Source: an uncultured Bacillota bacterium (GTDB lineage: Bacteria > Bacillota_I > Bacilli_A > RFN20 > CAG-631). From it: a stretch of DNA of 64,000 nucleotides. The stretch covers positions 3,449 through 67,448 of the forward strand of contig CABUID010000011.1 of assembly GCA_902491575.1 (NCBI GenBank). The letters run 5' to 3'. This document shows positions 26,692 through 34,920 of the stretch, one piece after another. A program made the position numbers and the translations under genes. Each line of letters opens with the position of its first letter. Position 1 is the first letter of the stretch. The notes below the pieces were generated by a model. The model did no database searches. It was not told the origin of the DNA and saw nothing but the letters and a program-made list of their open reading frames with translations.

Positions 26692-28164
26692 ATGAACTAT
26701 AAATATATTTTAAATATTATTGGAAAAGTATTGCGTGTAGAAGCTGTTTTAATGCTTTTCCCTTTGATAGTAGGACTGATTTATAAAGAACCATTTTCGA
26801 CTACTATTCTTAGTTTTATGATTACGATTGCTATTTTATTGGTTATAGGTTTTTTATTAAATTTAATAAAACCAAAAAATCATAAAATACTACCTCGTTC
26901 CTCTTTTATCATTGTTTCTTTGTCTTGGCTATTGATGTCTTTATTTGGTTCTTTTCCATTAATAATCAGTGGTGAAGTTCCAAATTTTTTCGATGCTTTT
27001 TTTGAAATGTGTTCAGGTTTTACAACTACAGGAGCATCCATTATTAAAGATGTAGAAGTTTTATCTCATAGTATTTTATTTTGGCGTTCTTTTTCACATT
27101 GGATAGGTGGAATGGGAGTCATCGTTTTTATTCTTGCTATTCTTCCAGATGCTAAAGAAGGAACAAGTATGCATATTTTACGTGCTGAAAGTCCTGGTCC
27201 ACAAGTCGGAAAATTAGTTTCTAAAATGGGCGCCACTGCAAGAATTTTATATTTTATTTATCTTGGAATGACTCTTATCGAATTTTTATTTTTAAGTCTA
27301 GGTCCCGATAAAAAGATGGATTTATTTTCCTCCATCACATTAACTTTTTCTACTGCAGGAACTGGTGGATTTTCTATTTTAAATTCAGGAATTGCAGAAT
27401 ATAGTGCTTATTCACAATATGTTATAGCTATCTTCATGATTTTATTTGGAATTAATTTTAGTTTATTTTACCTTTTATTGATAAAAAAATATAAAACTGT
27501 AGTCAAAAATGATGAAGTGAAAGTATATCTTTTTATTGTAATTTTTGCGACAGCTTTTATTACGGCAAATGTTTATCTTCAATGTAAAGATTTATATTCA
27601 ACATTTGAAGAATCGTTTAGGCATTCTTTCTTTCAAGTTGCCTCTTTGGTATCTACAACAGGTTTTGTAACAACCAATTATGAATTATGGCCAACAAGTT
27701 GTATAATGATTTTACTTTTTCTCACTTTTATGGGCGCATGTGCTGGTTCTACAGCTGGTGGATTTAAAGTATCTCGTCTGATTATTTTACTTAAATCGGC
27801 CGGAAATAAAATGAAAACCGCAATTCATCCCCGAAAGATAGATGTCGTTTCTAATGGTGATGGCAAAATCGAAAAAAGTGTCATTGAAGGAACGCAAACT
27901 TTCTTTACAATTTATATGCTATTACTTTTTGTTACAACTTTCTTGATTTCTTTTGACGGATTTGACGTAATGACAAACTTTACTGCCTCTTTAAGTTGTA
28001 TTAGTAATGTAGGACCTGGACTTGGAAAAGTGGGGCCAGTTGGCAATTTCTCAGAGTTTTCTTCTTTTTCAAAATTTATTTTATCTTTTTTAATGATTGC
28101 GGGTCGTTTAGAACTCTTCCCTATCATAGCTTTATTTAACTTTAAAACTTGGAAAAAAAGATAA
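26692..28164 (+). CDS. trkH: Trk-type K+ transporter TrkH
   Basis: 490 residues. Extra N-terminal helices typical of TrkH, then four channel repeats: CSGFTTTGASII, STAGTGGFSIL, VSTTGFVTTNY and ISNVGPGLGKVG, each with the filter Gly. AGSTAGGFKVSR is the gating loop region. Uptake of K+ driven by membrane potential or sodium, with TrkA. It ends with a hairpin terminator at 28173-28208. A second, distinct K+ system lies divergently upstream. Confidence 0.95.
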   Translation: MNYKYILNIIGKVLRVEAVLMLFPLIVGLIYKEPFSTTILSFMITIAILLVIGFLLNLIKPKNHKILPRSSFIIVSLSWLLMSLFGSFPLIISGEVPNFFDAFFEMCSGFTTTGASIIKDVEVLSHSILFWRSFSHWIGGMGVIVFILAILPDAKEGTSMHILRAESPGPQVGKLVSKMGATARILYFIYLGMTLIEFLFLSLGPDKKMDLFSSITLTFSTAGTGGFSILNSGIAEYSAYSQYVIAIFMILFGINFSLFYLLLIKKYKTVVKNDEVKVYLFIVIFATAFITANVYLQCKDLYSTFEESFRHSFFQVASLVSTTGFVTTNYELWPTSCIMILLFLTFMGACAGSTAGGFKVSRLIILLKSAGNKMKTAIHPRKIDVVSNGDGKIEKSVIEGTQTFFTIYMLLLFVTTFLISFDGFDVMTNFTASLSCISNVGPGLGKVGPVGNFSEFSSFSKFILSFLMIAGRLELFPIIALFNFKTWKKR

Positions 28165-28172
28165 TTCGTAAA

Positions 28173-28209
28173 AAGTACTTCATCAAAAATTAATGATGAA
28201 GTACTTCTT
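28173..28209. terminator. Bidirectional terminator overlapping a coding end
   Basis: Perfect 13-bp stem AAGTACTTCATCA / TGATGAAGTACTT with an 8-base loop and T-run. The right arm also encodes the last codons of the convergent serine hydrolase gene (28190-29620), so the terminator is partly coding. Confidence 0.9.
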
Positions 28210-29620
28210 TTTTATTTTGATATAAAATAATAGTTTTGATAAAGCCACTTATTAAAAACAGAATTGAAGAAATCACCACTATAATAAACACATCCGGCAC
28301 AAAAGCTTTTGCTACCCATAATGGTGTTTTAAAAAAGACTGGAACAAGTAGCAAAATAAAAATAGCGAAAATAAAATTGATTAAGATGGGAAATAAGGCC
28401 ACTAAAGGTCGATAATGATGTTTTAGTTTATATCTATATTTTGATAATAAACATATGGACAAAATAGCTGTTATGAATACAATAAGCATGATTAAATCAT
28501 TAAAAAGATGATGAAAAAAATACTCATTACTTGAAATTTCATTCGGTGTGTCGCCTAAAATTTTTAAAACAACACCCCATCCTAAACTATCCATCATATT
28601 ATTGGTTACAAAATAATCATTAACATTACTTGTTATAGCTATACCTATCTCTTTTTTAGGAAGAATAAATACACAAGATGTTCCTGTTTCTACTAGACCA
28701 CTATGACGTAATACAGGCTCAGAAAGTGGCTCTTTTACTGTTGCCCAACCATATCCATACCAAAATGGAATATCTTCATCTACATAAACTGTATCCTTAT
28801 AAAACATTGTATCCATGCTTTCCTTTGTAATCAGACCATTGCCACCATTTAAATACATTTGTAAGTACTTACCTAAATCATTTGTAGAAGACGAAATATA
28901 TCCAGCGGGTATAGATATCCAAGAATTTTTAGAAGAAGGATAGGAATGATTCTTTTGTACATGGATTCCCCAATAATTTATATAACCATCTATTACTCCG
29001 TTTTCTTGACTTTCTTGAAATGAAGCTGCTGTGTGAGTGAATTGAAGAGGCAAAAATACATTTTGTGTAATATAATTATTATAAGATAAACCACTGACTT
29101 TTTCGATAATTTCACCAAGAAGCGAATAATTCACATTAGCATAATGGTGAATGCCCTGTTCATAAATAATCTTATAATCTTTTAATGTATGATATTCACC
29201 TAATCCACTCGTATGGTTTAATAATTGTCTAACAAGAATCTTTGTTCCATCCGTTGCGTTTGGCAAATAGGTGGATAAAGTAGCATTTAAATCTATTTTC
29301 TTTTGTTCAACGAGTTGCATGACGCAAATCGCTGTAAATGATTTACTGACTGATCCAAGAAAAAAAGGTGTATCGTTACTTTTACAATAACCATAATTTT
29401 GCGAAAATAATACATCGTCTTTATTGACAATCGTAATGGACATAGAAGGAATATGAGCATTTTTTACACATGTTTGTAAATACTTATCCATATCCTTATA
29501 AAAATTTGTTTCTTCTTGTATTTCATTTTTTGCATAGATTAAATTTTTGTTCGATGGAATCGAAAATAAACATGCAATCCATATCATTATCGTACATATA
29601 CTCATTATTTTTTTTATCAT
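28190..29620 (-). CDS. Serine hydrolase of the beta-lactamase/penicillin-binding family, membrane-bound
   Basis: 476 residues from ATG 29620 (AAAAGGA ribosome site; well placed after the promoter at 29655-29683). Signal/anchor at about 5-22, catalytic domain about 40-360 outside the cell: SVSK is SxxK (nucleophile), YANVNYS gives the YxN element, HSGLVETG is the third (HxG) motif. Three membrane helices follow at the C-terminus. This is the class C/DD-peptidase-like layout (Beta-lactamase PF00144) common in Bacillota; likely an esterase or peptidase of cell-wall type. I see no ground to call it antibiotic resistance. Confidence 0.87.
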   Translation of the reverse strand: MIKKIMSICTIMIWIACLFSIPSNKNLIYAKNEIQEETNFYKDMDKYLQTCVKNAHIPSMSITIVNKDDVLFSQNYGYCKSNDTPFFLGSVSKSFTAICVMQLVEQKKIDLNATLSTYLPNATDGTKILVRQLLNHTSGLGEYHTLKDYKIIYEQGIHHYANVNYSLLGEIIEKVSGLSYNNYITQNVFLPLQFTHTAASFQESQENGVIDGYINYWGIHVQKNHSYPSSKNSWISIPAGYISSSTNDLGKYLQMYLNGGNGLITKESMDTMFYKDTVYVDEDIPFWYGYGWATVKEPLSEPVLRHSGLVETGTSCVFILPKKEIGIAITSNVNDYFVTNNMMDSLGWGVVLKILGDTPNEISSNEYFFHHLFNDLIMLIVFITAILSICLLSKYRYKLKHHYRPLVALFPILINFIFAIFILLLVPVFFKTPLWVAKAFVPDVFIIVVISSILFLISGFIKTIILYQNKKEVLHH

Positions 29621-29654
29621 AACTTTTTTCCTTTTTACTTGTTTGTAGGTATTT

Positions 29655-29683
29655 ATTATACAATAATTATACTTTTGAATCAA
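29655..29683 (-). promoter_or_regulatory. Sigma-A promoter of the serine hydrolase gene
   Basis: Minus strand: TTGATT (29683-29678), 17-base spacer, TATAAT (29660-29655). It lies inside the longest open frame of the gene, which supports the downstream start at 29620. Confidence 0.7.
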
Positions 29684-29710
29684 TAAAATCATCCTATGCT
29701 TTAACATTTT

Positions 29711-29746
29711 AAAAGAGATAGATTAAAATGATTATCTATCTCTTTT
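29711..29746 (-). terminator. Rho-independent terminator of the XRE/zinc-ribbon gene
   Basis: 13-bp stem AAAAGAGATAGAT / ATCTATCTCTTTT with a 10-base loop, directly after the regulator gene. Confidence 0.8.
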
Positions 29747-29772
29747 ACTTTTTATAAACTAAATTTTTTTCA

Positions 29773-30381
29773 TCATTTGCTCATCACTTTTTTGGCCCAA
29801 GTTCTTTTATGACATTGAGGACATTTTAAATGTCGTATCGATCCTAAATGTGTGACAAGCATGACTTCTTTATAGGATGGTACAAATCGATAATGACAAT
29901 TCTTACACTCATAATATCCTGCTTCTACTTCAAATTTTAATGCAATAAAGATAGAGAGTACAAATATTATCGTAGCGGTAGCAATGACGATTCCTAATGT
30001 CGTTCCTTCTTTTAATATACTAAAAGCCAAAAATAAAATTCCCATATAGAATATTATACTAACGATTACGATTGTTCCCATCGCCATCATTAATTTTTTG
30101 TTTTTCAATTCATCTTGTTTTGCTAACTCCAATAAAAGTTCATCCGATTTTCTATCTAATTCATTCATATTAATTTTCTCCCCACTTAATAATTCATTGA
30201 CACTTATTTTTAATATGTTACATAAATCAAGCATAATGGATGCATCCGGCAATGATTTTCCATTTTCCCATTTGGATACAGCTCTATCTGTAATATTTAA
30301 TTTTTCTGCTAATTGCATTTGCGTTAAATGATTGTCTTTTCTGCATTCAGCAATAAACCTACCTATTTTTACTTGATTCAT
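29773..30381 (-). CDS. XRE regulator with two membrane helices and a zinc ribbon
   Basis: 202 residues. Helix-turn-helix about 6-60 (CRKDNHLTQMQLAEKLNITDRAVSKWENGKSLPD), a charged linker, membrane helices about 97-118 and 127-146, then a zinc ribbon (CKNCHYRF ... CPQCHKRTW). This whole arrangement is a recurring Bacillota family with an unknown signal. It stands divergent to nothing; its promoter (TATACT at about 30405) is typical. The ribbon is probably inside the cell with the HTH. Confidence 0.85.
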   Translation of the reverse strand: MNQVKIGRFIAECRKDNHLTQMQLAEKLNITDRAVSKWENGKSLPDASIMLDLCNILKISVNELLSGEKINMNELDRKSDELLLELAKQDELKNKKLMMAMGTIVIVSIIFYMGILFLAFSILKEGTTLGIVIATATIIFVLSIFIALKFEVEAGYYECKNCHYRFVPSYKEVMLVTHLGSIRHLKCPQCHKRTWAKKVMSK

Positions 30382-30490
30382 ATTTTCCCTCCTTTCTATC
30401 TTTAGTATAATGGATATCCTTTAAAAAGTTTACATACCAATGGTTGAGTGGGAGTTTTTTGTAATTACCAAAGTGGAGAATACTTTTTAA

Positions 30491-30739
30491 TTAATCGATA
30501 ATATGTGCTGTTATGATTGTATAACTATATGAATTAATCGTTATAAGAATATTATCTATCTTGCAATACCAATTCTTACCTTGTTTATTTATTATACAAT
30601 TTTTATCTAAAATCTTATTTTTACAATACTCAACAACGTCTTCATGAGTTAACTTGAGATTTTTCTTAATTCTTTCAATTCCCATTGTTGTGGTATGAAC
30701 GAATTGAATGTGGCTCAAGAGTAATGATGAATCGTGCAT
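30491..30739 (-). CDS. DUF3781 family protein
   Basis: 82 residues from ATG 30739 (AAAGGAGG with a spacing of about 12). The segment VHTTTMGIERIKKNLKLTHEDVVEYCKNKI and GKNWYCKIDN with SYTIITAH are those of DUF3781 proteins as I remember them (GIERIKKNL, DVVEWCK, GKNWYV, SYTIITAH). Cytoplasmic, no known function; sometimes next to stress genes. Single gene, last before the accessory region. Family assignment fairly confident by pattern. Confidence 0.75.
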   Translation of the reverse strand: MHDSSLLLSHIQFVHTTTMGIERIKKNLKLTHEDVVEYCKNKILDKNCIINKQGKNWYCKIDNILITINSYSYTIITAHIID

Positions 30740-31150
30740 ACGAATTTTACCTCCTTTTTTTAAAATCAAAAACAAATGGTAAAGTTTAACAATTACAATC
30801 TGTTTTCATAATGACTATTAATCTATTTTTAAATGTGCCTATAGAACCTTTTCTTTTATTCATTGATTATTTAAAAATTTTCGTTTTTTATTTTATTGCG
30901 CTATTATATCTATTTCTATTCTTTTTAGCAAATTCAGTATTTACGCTTAATTAACCTTCAATTGATTGTTCACTTTGAGATGAAGATAAATATCTAGCAT
31001 AGATAATATTTCTTACTTACTCTTGCCATAACTACTCACCTAATTCTTTCTTATTGTATAGTTCTTTAGTTTTAGAATTTTTTACTTTGTAAAATTCATT
31101 ACCTATCAAATACATTATATTATAAACATTTTTTTTGCTCAATTCCAAAG
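30740..31150. other. Non-coding AT-rich region at the left edge of the accessory island
   Basis: About 410 bases without a supportable ORF or RNA gene. Very AT-rich with scattered stops in all frames. It separates the DUF3781 gene from the terminator of the STAND operon and may contain the left junction of the island; no flanking repeat of the tmRNA 3' end is visible. Confidence 0.4.
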
Positions 31151-31178
31151 TATAAAAAAGTATAGACTTTCTATACTT
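31151..31178 (-). terminator. Terminator of the STAND operon
   Basis: 9-bp stem AAGTATAGA / TCTATACTT, 3-base loop, with a T-run on the minus strand; 26 bases after the LDH-like gene. Confidence 0.75.
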
Positions 31179-31204
31179 AATTTTATTAAAAAATCTCTAG
31201 TTTT

Positions 31205-32050
31205 CTAATTTTTAGTCCAACCATTGAGATCAAGCTCGGATTTAAGGAAATCAATGGATTCTTTTAATTTCTCAAAATTCCTATTATTTTTATCGATTGG
31301 ATTTGAAATAATTTTTCCATTTACATTTGAAAGCAAATGGCTAATAGAAACGCCAAATTCTTCATTATACATTCCAGCAACTATAGTATTGGTATTGTAT
31401 AAAAAATCATATAGTTTTATAGCACATAATGCTACTCCAAAACAAGAATGATAATTTCCTTTTGAAATAGTTTGCCCCATGTCAAGTGCTTTAGATAAGT
31501 TGTTTTCATCTATAGCAATGAAGCTATCATAAACAATAGCTTTAGGTCCATGGAGACCATATAAAACAATATCTTTATCTTTAATGTTTAATAAAGATTT
31601 TAACCTCATAACATCTAACATTGTTCCTGTAGAAACAATATTTTTAAAACTATTCCTATATTTTTTTGAAATATATGTTGTCAGAACATCAATTGGATTT
31701 GAAATCACAATTATGTTCCCATTGAAATGATTAGCGATTAGTTTTTGAGTAACTGCTTCACAAATACTTAAACTCTCTTTAATATAATCTTTTCTTGAAG
31801 AATTTGTATTTGCTGAAAAGCAATAAAAAGCGACATCATAAACTGATAAATCTGCATTATTTGCATCCATTAGTTCATGAACATATTTTGCTTCAGATAG
31901 TTGCGATGATAAATCAAGAATCGTTGATTTAACTTTTGATATATCCTTTTCCAATATGGCAATTTTATCAACTTCTAAGTCCTTATTAATGATTAAATTC
32001 GCTATACAACTTCCAACAAATCCTAAACCTACAATAATTATTTTTTTCAT
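31205..32050 (-). CDS. Lactate/malate dehydrogenase-like protein
   Basis: 281 residues (usual family length about 310-320). NAD-binding IIIVGLGFVGSCIA at the start, then ISNPID (Asn of NPxD), STGTMLDVMRLKSLL (LD and R of the catalytic and substrate site) and GLHGPKAI in place of GEHGDS with its His retained. The triad Asp/Arg/His is therefore present, but the active-site loop after NTNSSRKDY is unusual. It should reduce or oxidise a 2-hydroxy acid or a related carbonyl, but strong divergence makes the substrate open. ATGA overlap of 4 bases with the fusion gene upstream. Last gene of the STAND operon. Confidence 0.75.
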   Translation of the reverse strand: MKKIIIVGLGFVGSCIANLIINKDLEVDKIAILEKDISKVKSTILDLSSQLSEAKYVHELMDANNADLSVYDVAFYCFSANTNSSRKDYIKESLSICEAVTQKLIANHFNGNIIVISNPIDVLTTYISKKYRNSFKNIVSTGTMLDVMRLKSLLNIKDKDIVLYGLHGPKAIVYDSFIAIDENNLSKALDMGQTISKGNYHSCFGVALCAIKLYDFLYNTNTIVAGMYNEEFGVSISHLLSNVNGKIISNPIDKNNRNFEKLKESIDFLKSELDLNGWTKN

Positions 32051-34920
32051 TTTCTTTTATCCTTGAAATACTTCAAAATTTTTTCATCTCTTAACACGAT
32101 GAAATGTTCTTGATAAAGTTTTTCTTCCTTACAATTTGTAAGTTTATCTTTGCACTCTTCAATTAGTTTGTAAGCTTCATCATAAGTTTTAAAGATAGTT
32201 TTAGAATCATTTTCCTTTTCTTCTAATGTTAAATGATTGGTTCCTGTGTTTTCTTTCATAGTACTTGTAAAAATAAAAGATATTTGTCTAAAATTCGTTT
32301 TAGCTTTATTTTCTTCAATATATCCAATTAGTTTAACATTTTCAATCAAACAACCTGTTTCTTCTAAAATTTCTCTTTCAAAAGCCTTTGTTGGCGTTTC
32401 ACCATTCCAAATTCCTCCGCCTGGCAATTTAAATTCATTAATACGTTCTTTATAAAAAACAGCTATTTTCCCATCACTTTCTAAAAAGCCACGTGCAGCA
32501 TACCTTGTTGATGGCTTTATTAATTTTTCTTTACTATCCGTTATTTCCCCTAAAAAAGGAATATTGAAGTCAATACCTTTAATATAAAGTAAAAAATCAT
32601 TTAGATATAAATGGTTGTTAATAAAAAATTCTAGTAAAGTTAATATAAATTTCAATTGTTCTAATTTAACTATAATATAATTTTTGACCTTTATATTTTG
32701 GTTTAATATGCAAAGTTTTAAATATGCATTATCCAACATTGAAATATCATTATAATCATTTCCAATGGCAATGGTATTTGTTATAGGAACATTTAAATAT
32801 TTAGATAATTTTACTAATCCTGTTCCTTTGTTTATTCCTTTTTTATTTATAGAAAACCATGTCAATTCACTATCTGAATTGTATGCTTCAAAATTGGAAG
32901 AATAATTACCTATAGATATGCAGTCTTTTAAATCTTTTGCTATCTTTTTATAAAATTCTTTAATTAGTAAATACTTTACGTATTCTAAAGTTTCATTATC
33001 ATTGTTTTTATTTAGCAATTCTTCATATTGCTTTAAATCTTCTATGGTCAAATACTTATAATTAGAAATATTATTTTTAAAATGAGATAATAGATTTATA
33101 TCGCTATCTTGTCTAATTTTAATTCTTACTTGGCAGAAATCTGTTGCTTGATTTAAAATATCATCAAAACTAACATAATCAATATTCTCTTCAACAAAGT
33201 ATTTAGATGTAGTTAATTCGTTATCTCTAATTGTTAAATTAATATCATAATTATATTCATCATGATACTTGTATAGATACTGTAAAACTTTATTATCCAT
33301 TGGATAATATCCAACAACTTTATTGTTAGATTTATCTAAAATATACGCGCCATTAGAAAGAATTAAATAACGAATATAATTTTTATTTTTAAAAAATTTT
33401 TTTATAATGTGATTGGGCAATCCTGTAGCTATGGCAATATTAAAATGATTTGAATCCAGCGATTGCAACCTTTCTTCAATTGAGTGATTAATTACTTCGT
33501 TTTTTCTTAATGTACCTTCACTATCAATAGCTAACAAATATGTATTAAATTCAAACTTTTCAAATTTTTGAGTTTTTGTTGTTGTATGAGTTGAATCATA
33601 TAACTTTTTAACAAGTTCCATAGTTTTATAATGTGATAAAAAATCACTTTTCCCTTTTCTATTATTGATAAAATCTTTAAAACATTCTTCCTTAGAATAA
33701 TCATTAAAGTCCACAAAATCCACTTCTTTTTTTATCAAATTATCTAATTTTATTATCTCAATTGGTTCTCCACCAATAAGTTGACTATTACGATAAATTT
33801 GAATTTCAAAATTATTATTTTCTCCATACTCTATTCCAGTGTTATTTTCTTTATCATTTTTTGCTTGAAAAGCTAACACTTTGATATTCATTAATGGACC
33901 AATATTAATGTTTATAAACTCATGTTTTATTCTTCCATTTCCTTTATATGTATCAACGGGTAATGGAGTCCATGCTCTTCTTGAAAATCCTGATTGTAAT
34001 AGTTGTAATTCAGCAATACACTTATTATAATTATCCTTTTTAAATTCGATTAATGAATGAAAATCCAATTCTCCATAGCCATCAACATTTTGATTTAAAT
34101 ATTGTTCAAAATTACAATTTTTCTTAAATAAATGATCATATTTATTGCCATCTATATATTTAAAAAAATCATTTGGCGTAAAAACTGAAGATTGTATCTT
34201 AATTTTATTATAATCTACATCATCGAGTAAATATAACAATAAATCGATTTGATGATACCCACTATGCATCAATTTGCCATAACCATATTTATATGGGTGA
34301 TTTTCTCGATAAAAGAATTCATCAGGCATATTCCACATTCCATCACAAGATGTAATATAAATAGAATTAATTCCTAAATTATACTCTTTTTTTATGCTTG
34401 AAATAAGATTTTTAATATAAATATATCCATTATTATATCTTCTTTGACATAATACAGAAAAATTAATTTCATCATATATTTTTAAATACGCTTTGCTTAA
34501 ATCCTTAATCTTATTTAACATAAAAGATGTTGATTTTGAAGATGATATTACCCCTTTTTCAACTACCAATGGTTTATCCATAATAATATTAATTTTATTT
34601 TTTAAAAATAATTTTGCATAGCAATAATGAGACTTAGGTTCTGTTGAAATTATAGCATGTGTGATATGTAGTCTTTTTAATAAGTCTTCAATATTCATTT
34701 TATCTTTTTTAAGAAATGAATCTTCATCTTTTAACTCATCATCTAAATAATAGAAATTTGAACAACTTATTCCTTTTTCTTTCAAAGTGCGTTCTATATC
34801 ATCTTTCTTACTTTTCAAATCTATGATTAATTGCAAATCACATTTATACTTTTTTAGATATTTTATATATATTCTTTTAGCATGAGGTCCTAATCCAACT
34901 AAAACAAATCTATTGTTCAT
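32047..34920 (-). CDS. Gfo/Idh-like oxidoreductase + HAD phosphatase + NUDIX hydrolase fusion
   Basis: 957 residues in three recognisable parts. Residues 1-450: Gfo/Idh/MocA-type Rossmann oxidoreductase (VGLGPHAKRIY at 7, MDKPLVV with Lys 116 in place of EKP, HSGYHQID at 219-226). Residues 455-760: Cof-type HAD phosphatase (DSEGT with D466 nucleophile and E468 where Asp is usual; ATG motif at 498; K698; GNDYND at 720-725). Residues 800-945: NUDIX hydrolase with a complete NUDIX box (G835, E841, R849, E850, E853, E854). All three sites look intact. It overlaps the STAND gene by 11 bases and the LDH-like gene by 4. A combined role in making and clearing a phosphorylated or nucleotide-linked sugar is inference. 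Confidence 0.85.
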   Translation of the reverse strand: MNNRFVLVGLGPHAKRIYIKYLKKYKCDLQLIIDLKSKKDDIERTLKEKGISCSNFYYLDDELKDEDSFLKKDKMNIEDLLKRLHITHAIISTEPKSHYCYAKLFLKNKINIIMDKPLVVEKGVISSSKSTSFMLNKIKDLSKAYLKIYDEINFSVLCQRRYNNGYIYIKNLISSIKKEYNLGINSIYITSCDGMWNMPDEFFYRENHPYKYGYGKLMHSGYHQIDLLLYLLDDVDYNKIKIQSSVFTPNDFFKYIDGNKYDHLFKKNCNFEQYLNQNVDGYGELDFHSLIEFKKDNYNKCIAELQLLQSGFSRRAWTPLPVDTYKGNGRIKHEFININIGPLMNIKVLAFQAKNDKENNTGIEYGENNNFEIQIYRNSQLIGGEPIEIIKLDNLIKKEVDFVDFNDYSKEECFKDFINNRKGKSDFLSHYKTMELVKKLYDSTHTTTKTQKFEKFEFNTYLLAIDSEGTLRKNEVINHSIEERLQSLDSNHFNIAIATGLPNHIIKKFFKNKNYIRYLILSNGAYILDKSNNKVVGYYPMDNKVLQYLYKYHDEYNYDINLTIRDNELTTSKYFVEENIDYVSFDDILNQATDFCQVRIKIRQDSDINLLSHFKNNISNYKYLTIEDLKQYEELLNKNNDNETLEYVKYLLIKEFYKKIAKDLKDCISIGNYSSNFEAYNSDSELTWFSINKKGINKGTGLVKLSKYLNVPITNTIAIGNDYNDISMLDNAYLKLCILNQNIKVKNYIIVKLEQLKFILTLLEFFINNHLYLNDFLLYIKGIDFNIPFLGEITDSKEKLIKPSTRYAARGFLESDGKIAVFYKERINEFKLPGGGIWNGETPTKAFEREILEETGCLIENVKLIGYIEENKAKTNFRQISFIFTSTMKENTGTNHLTLEEKENDSKTIFKTYDEAYKLIEECKDKLTNCKEEKLYQEHFIVLRDEKILKYFKDKRK

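Noticed and set aside
28190..29620. Antibiotic-resistance beta-lactamase
   Set aside because: The motifs fit the broad penicillin-binding/esterase family with membrane helices, not a secreted resistance enzyme.
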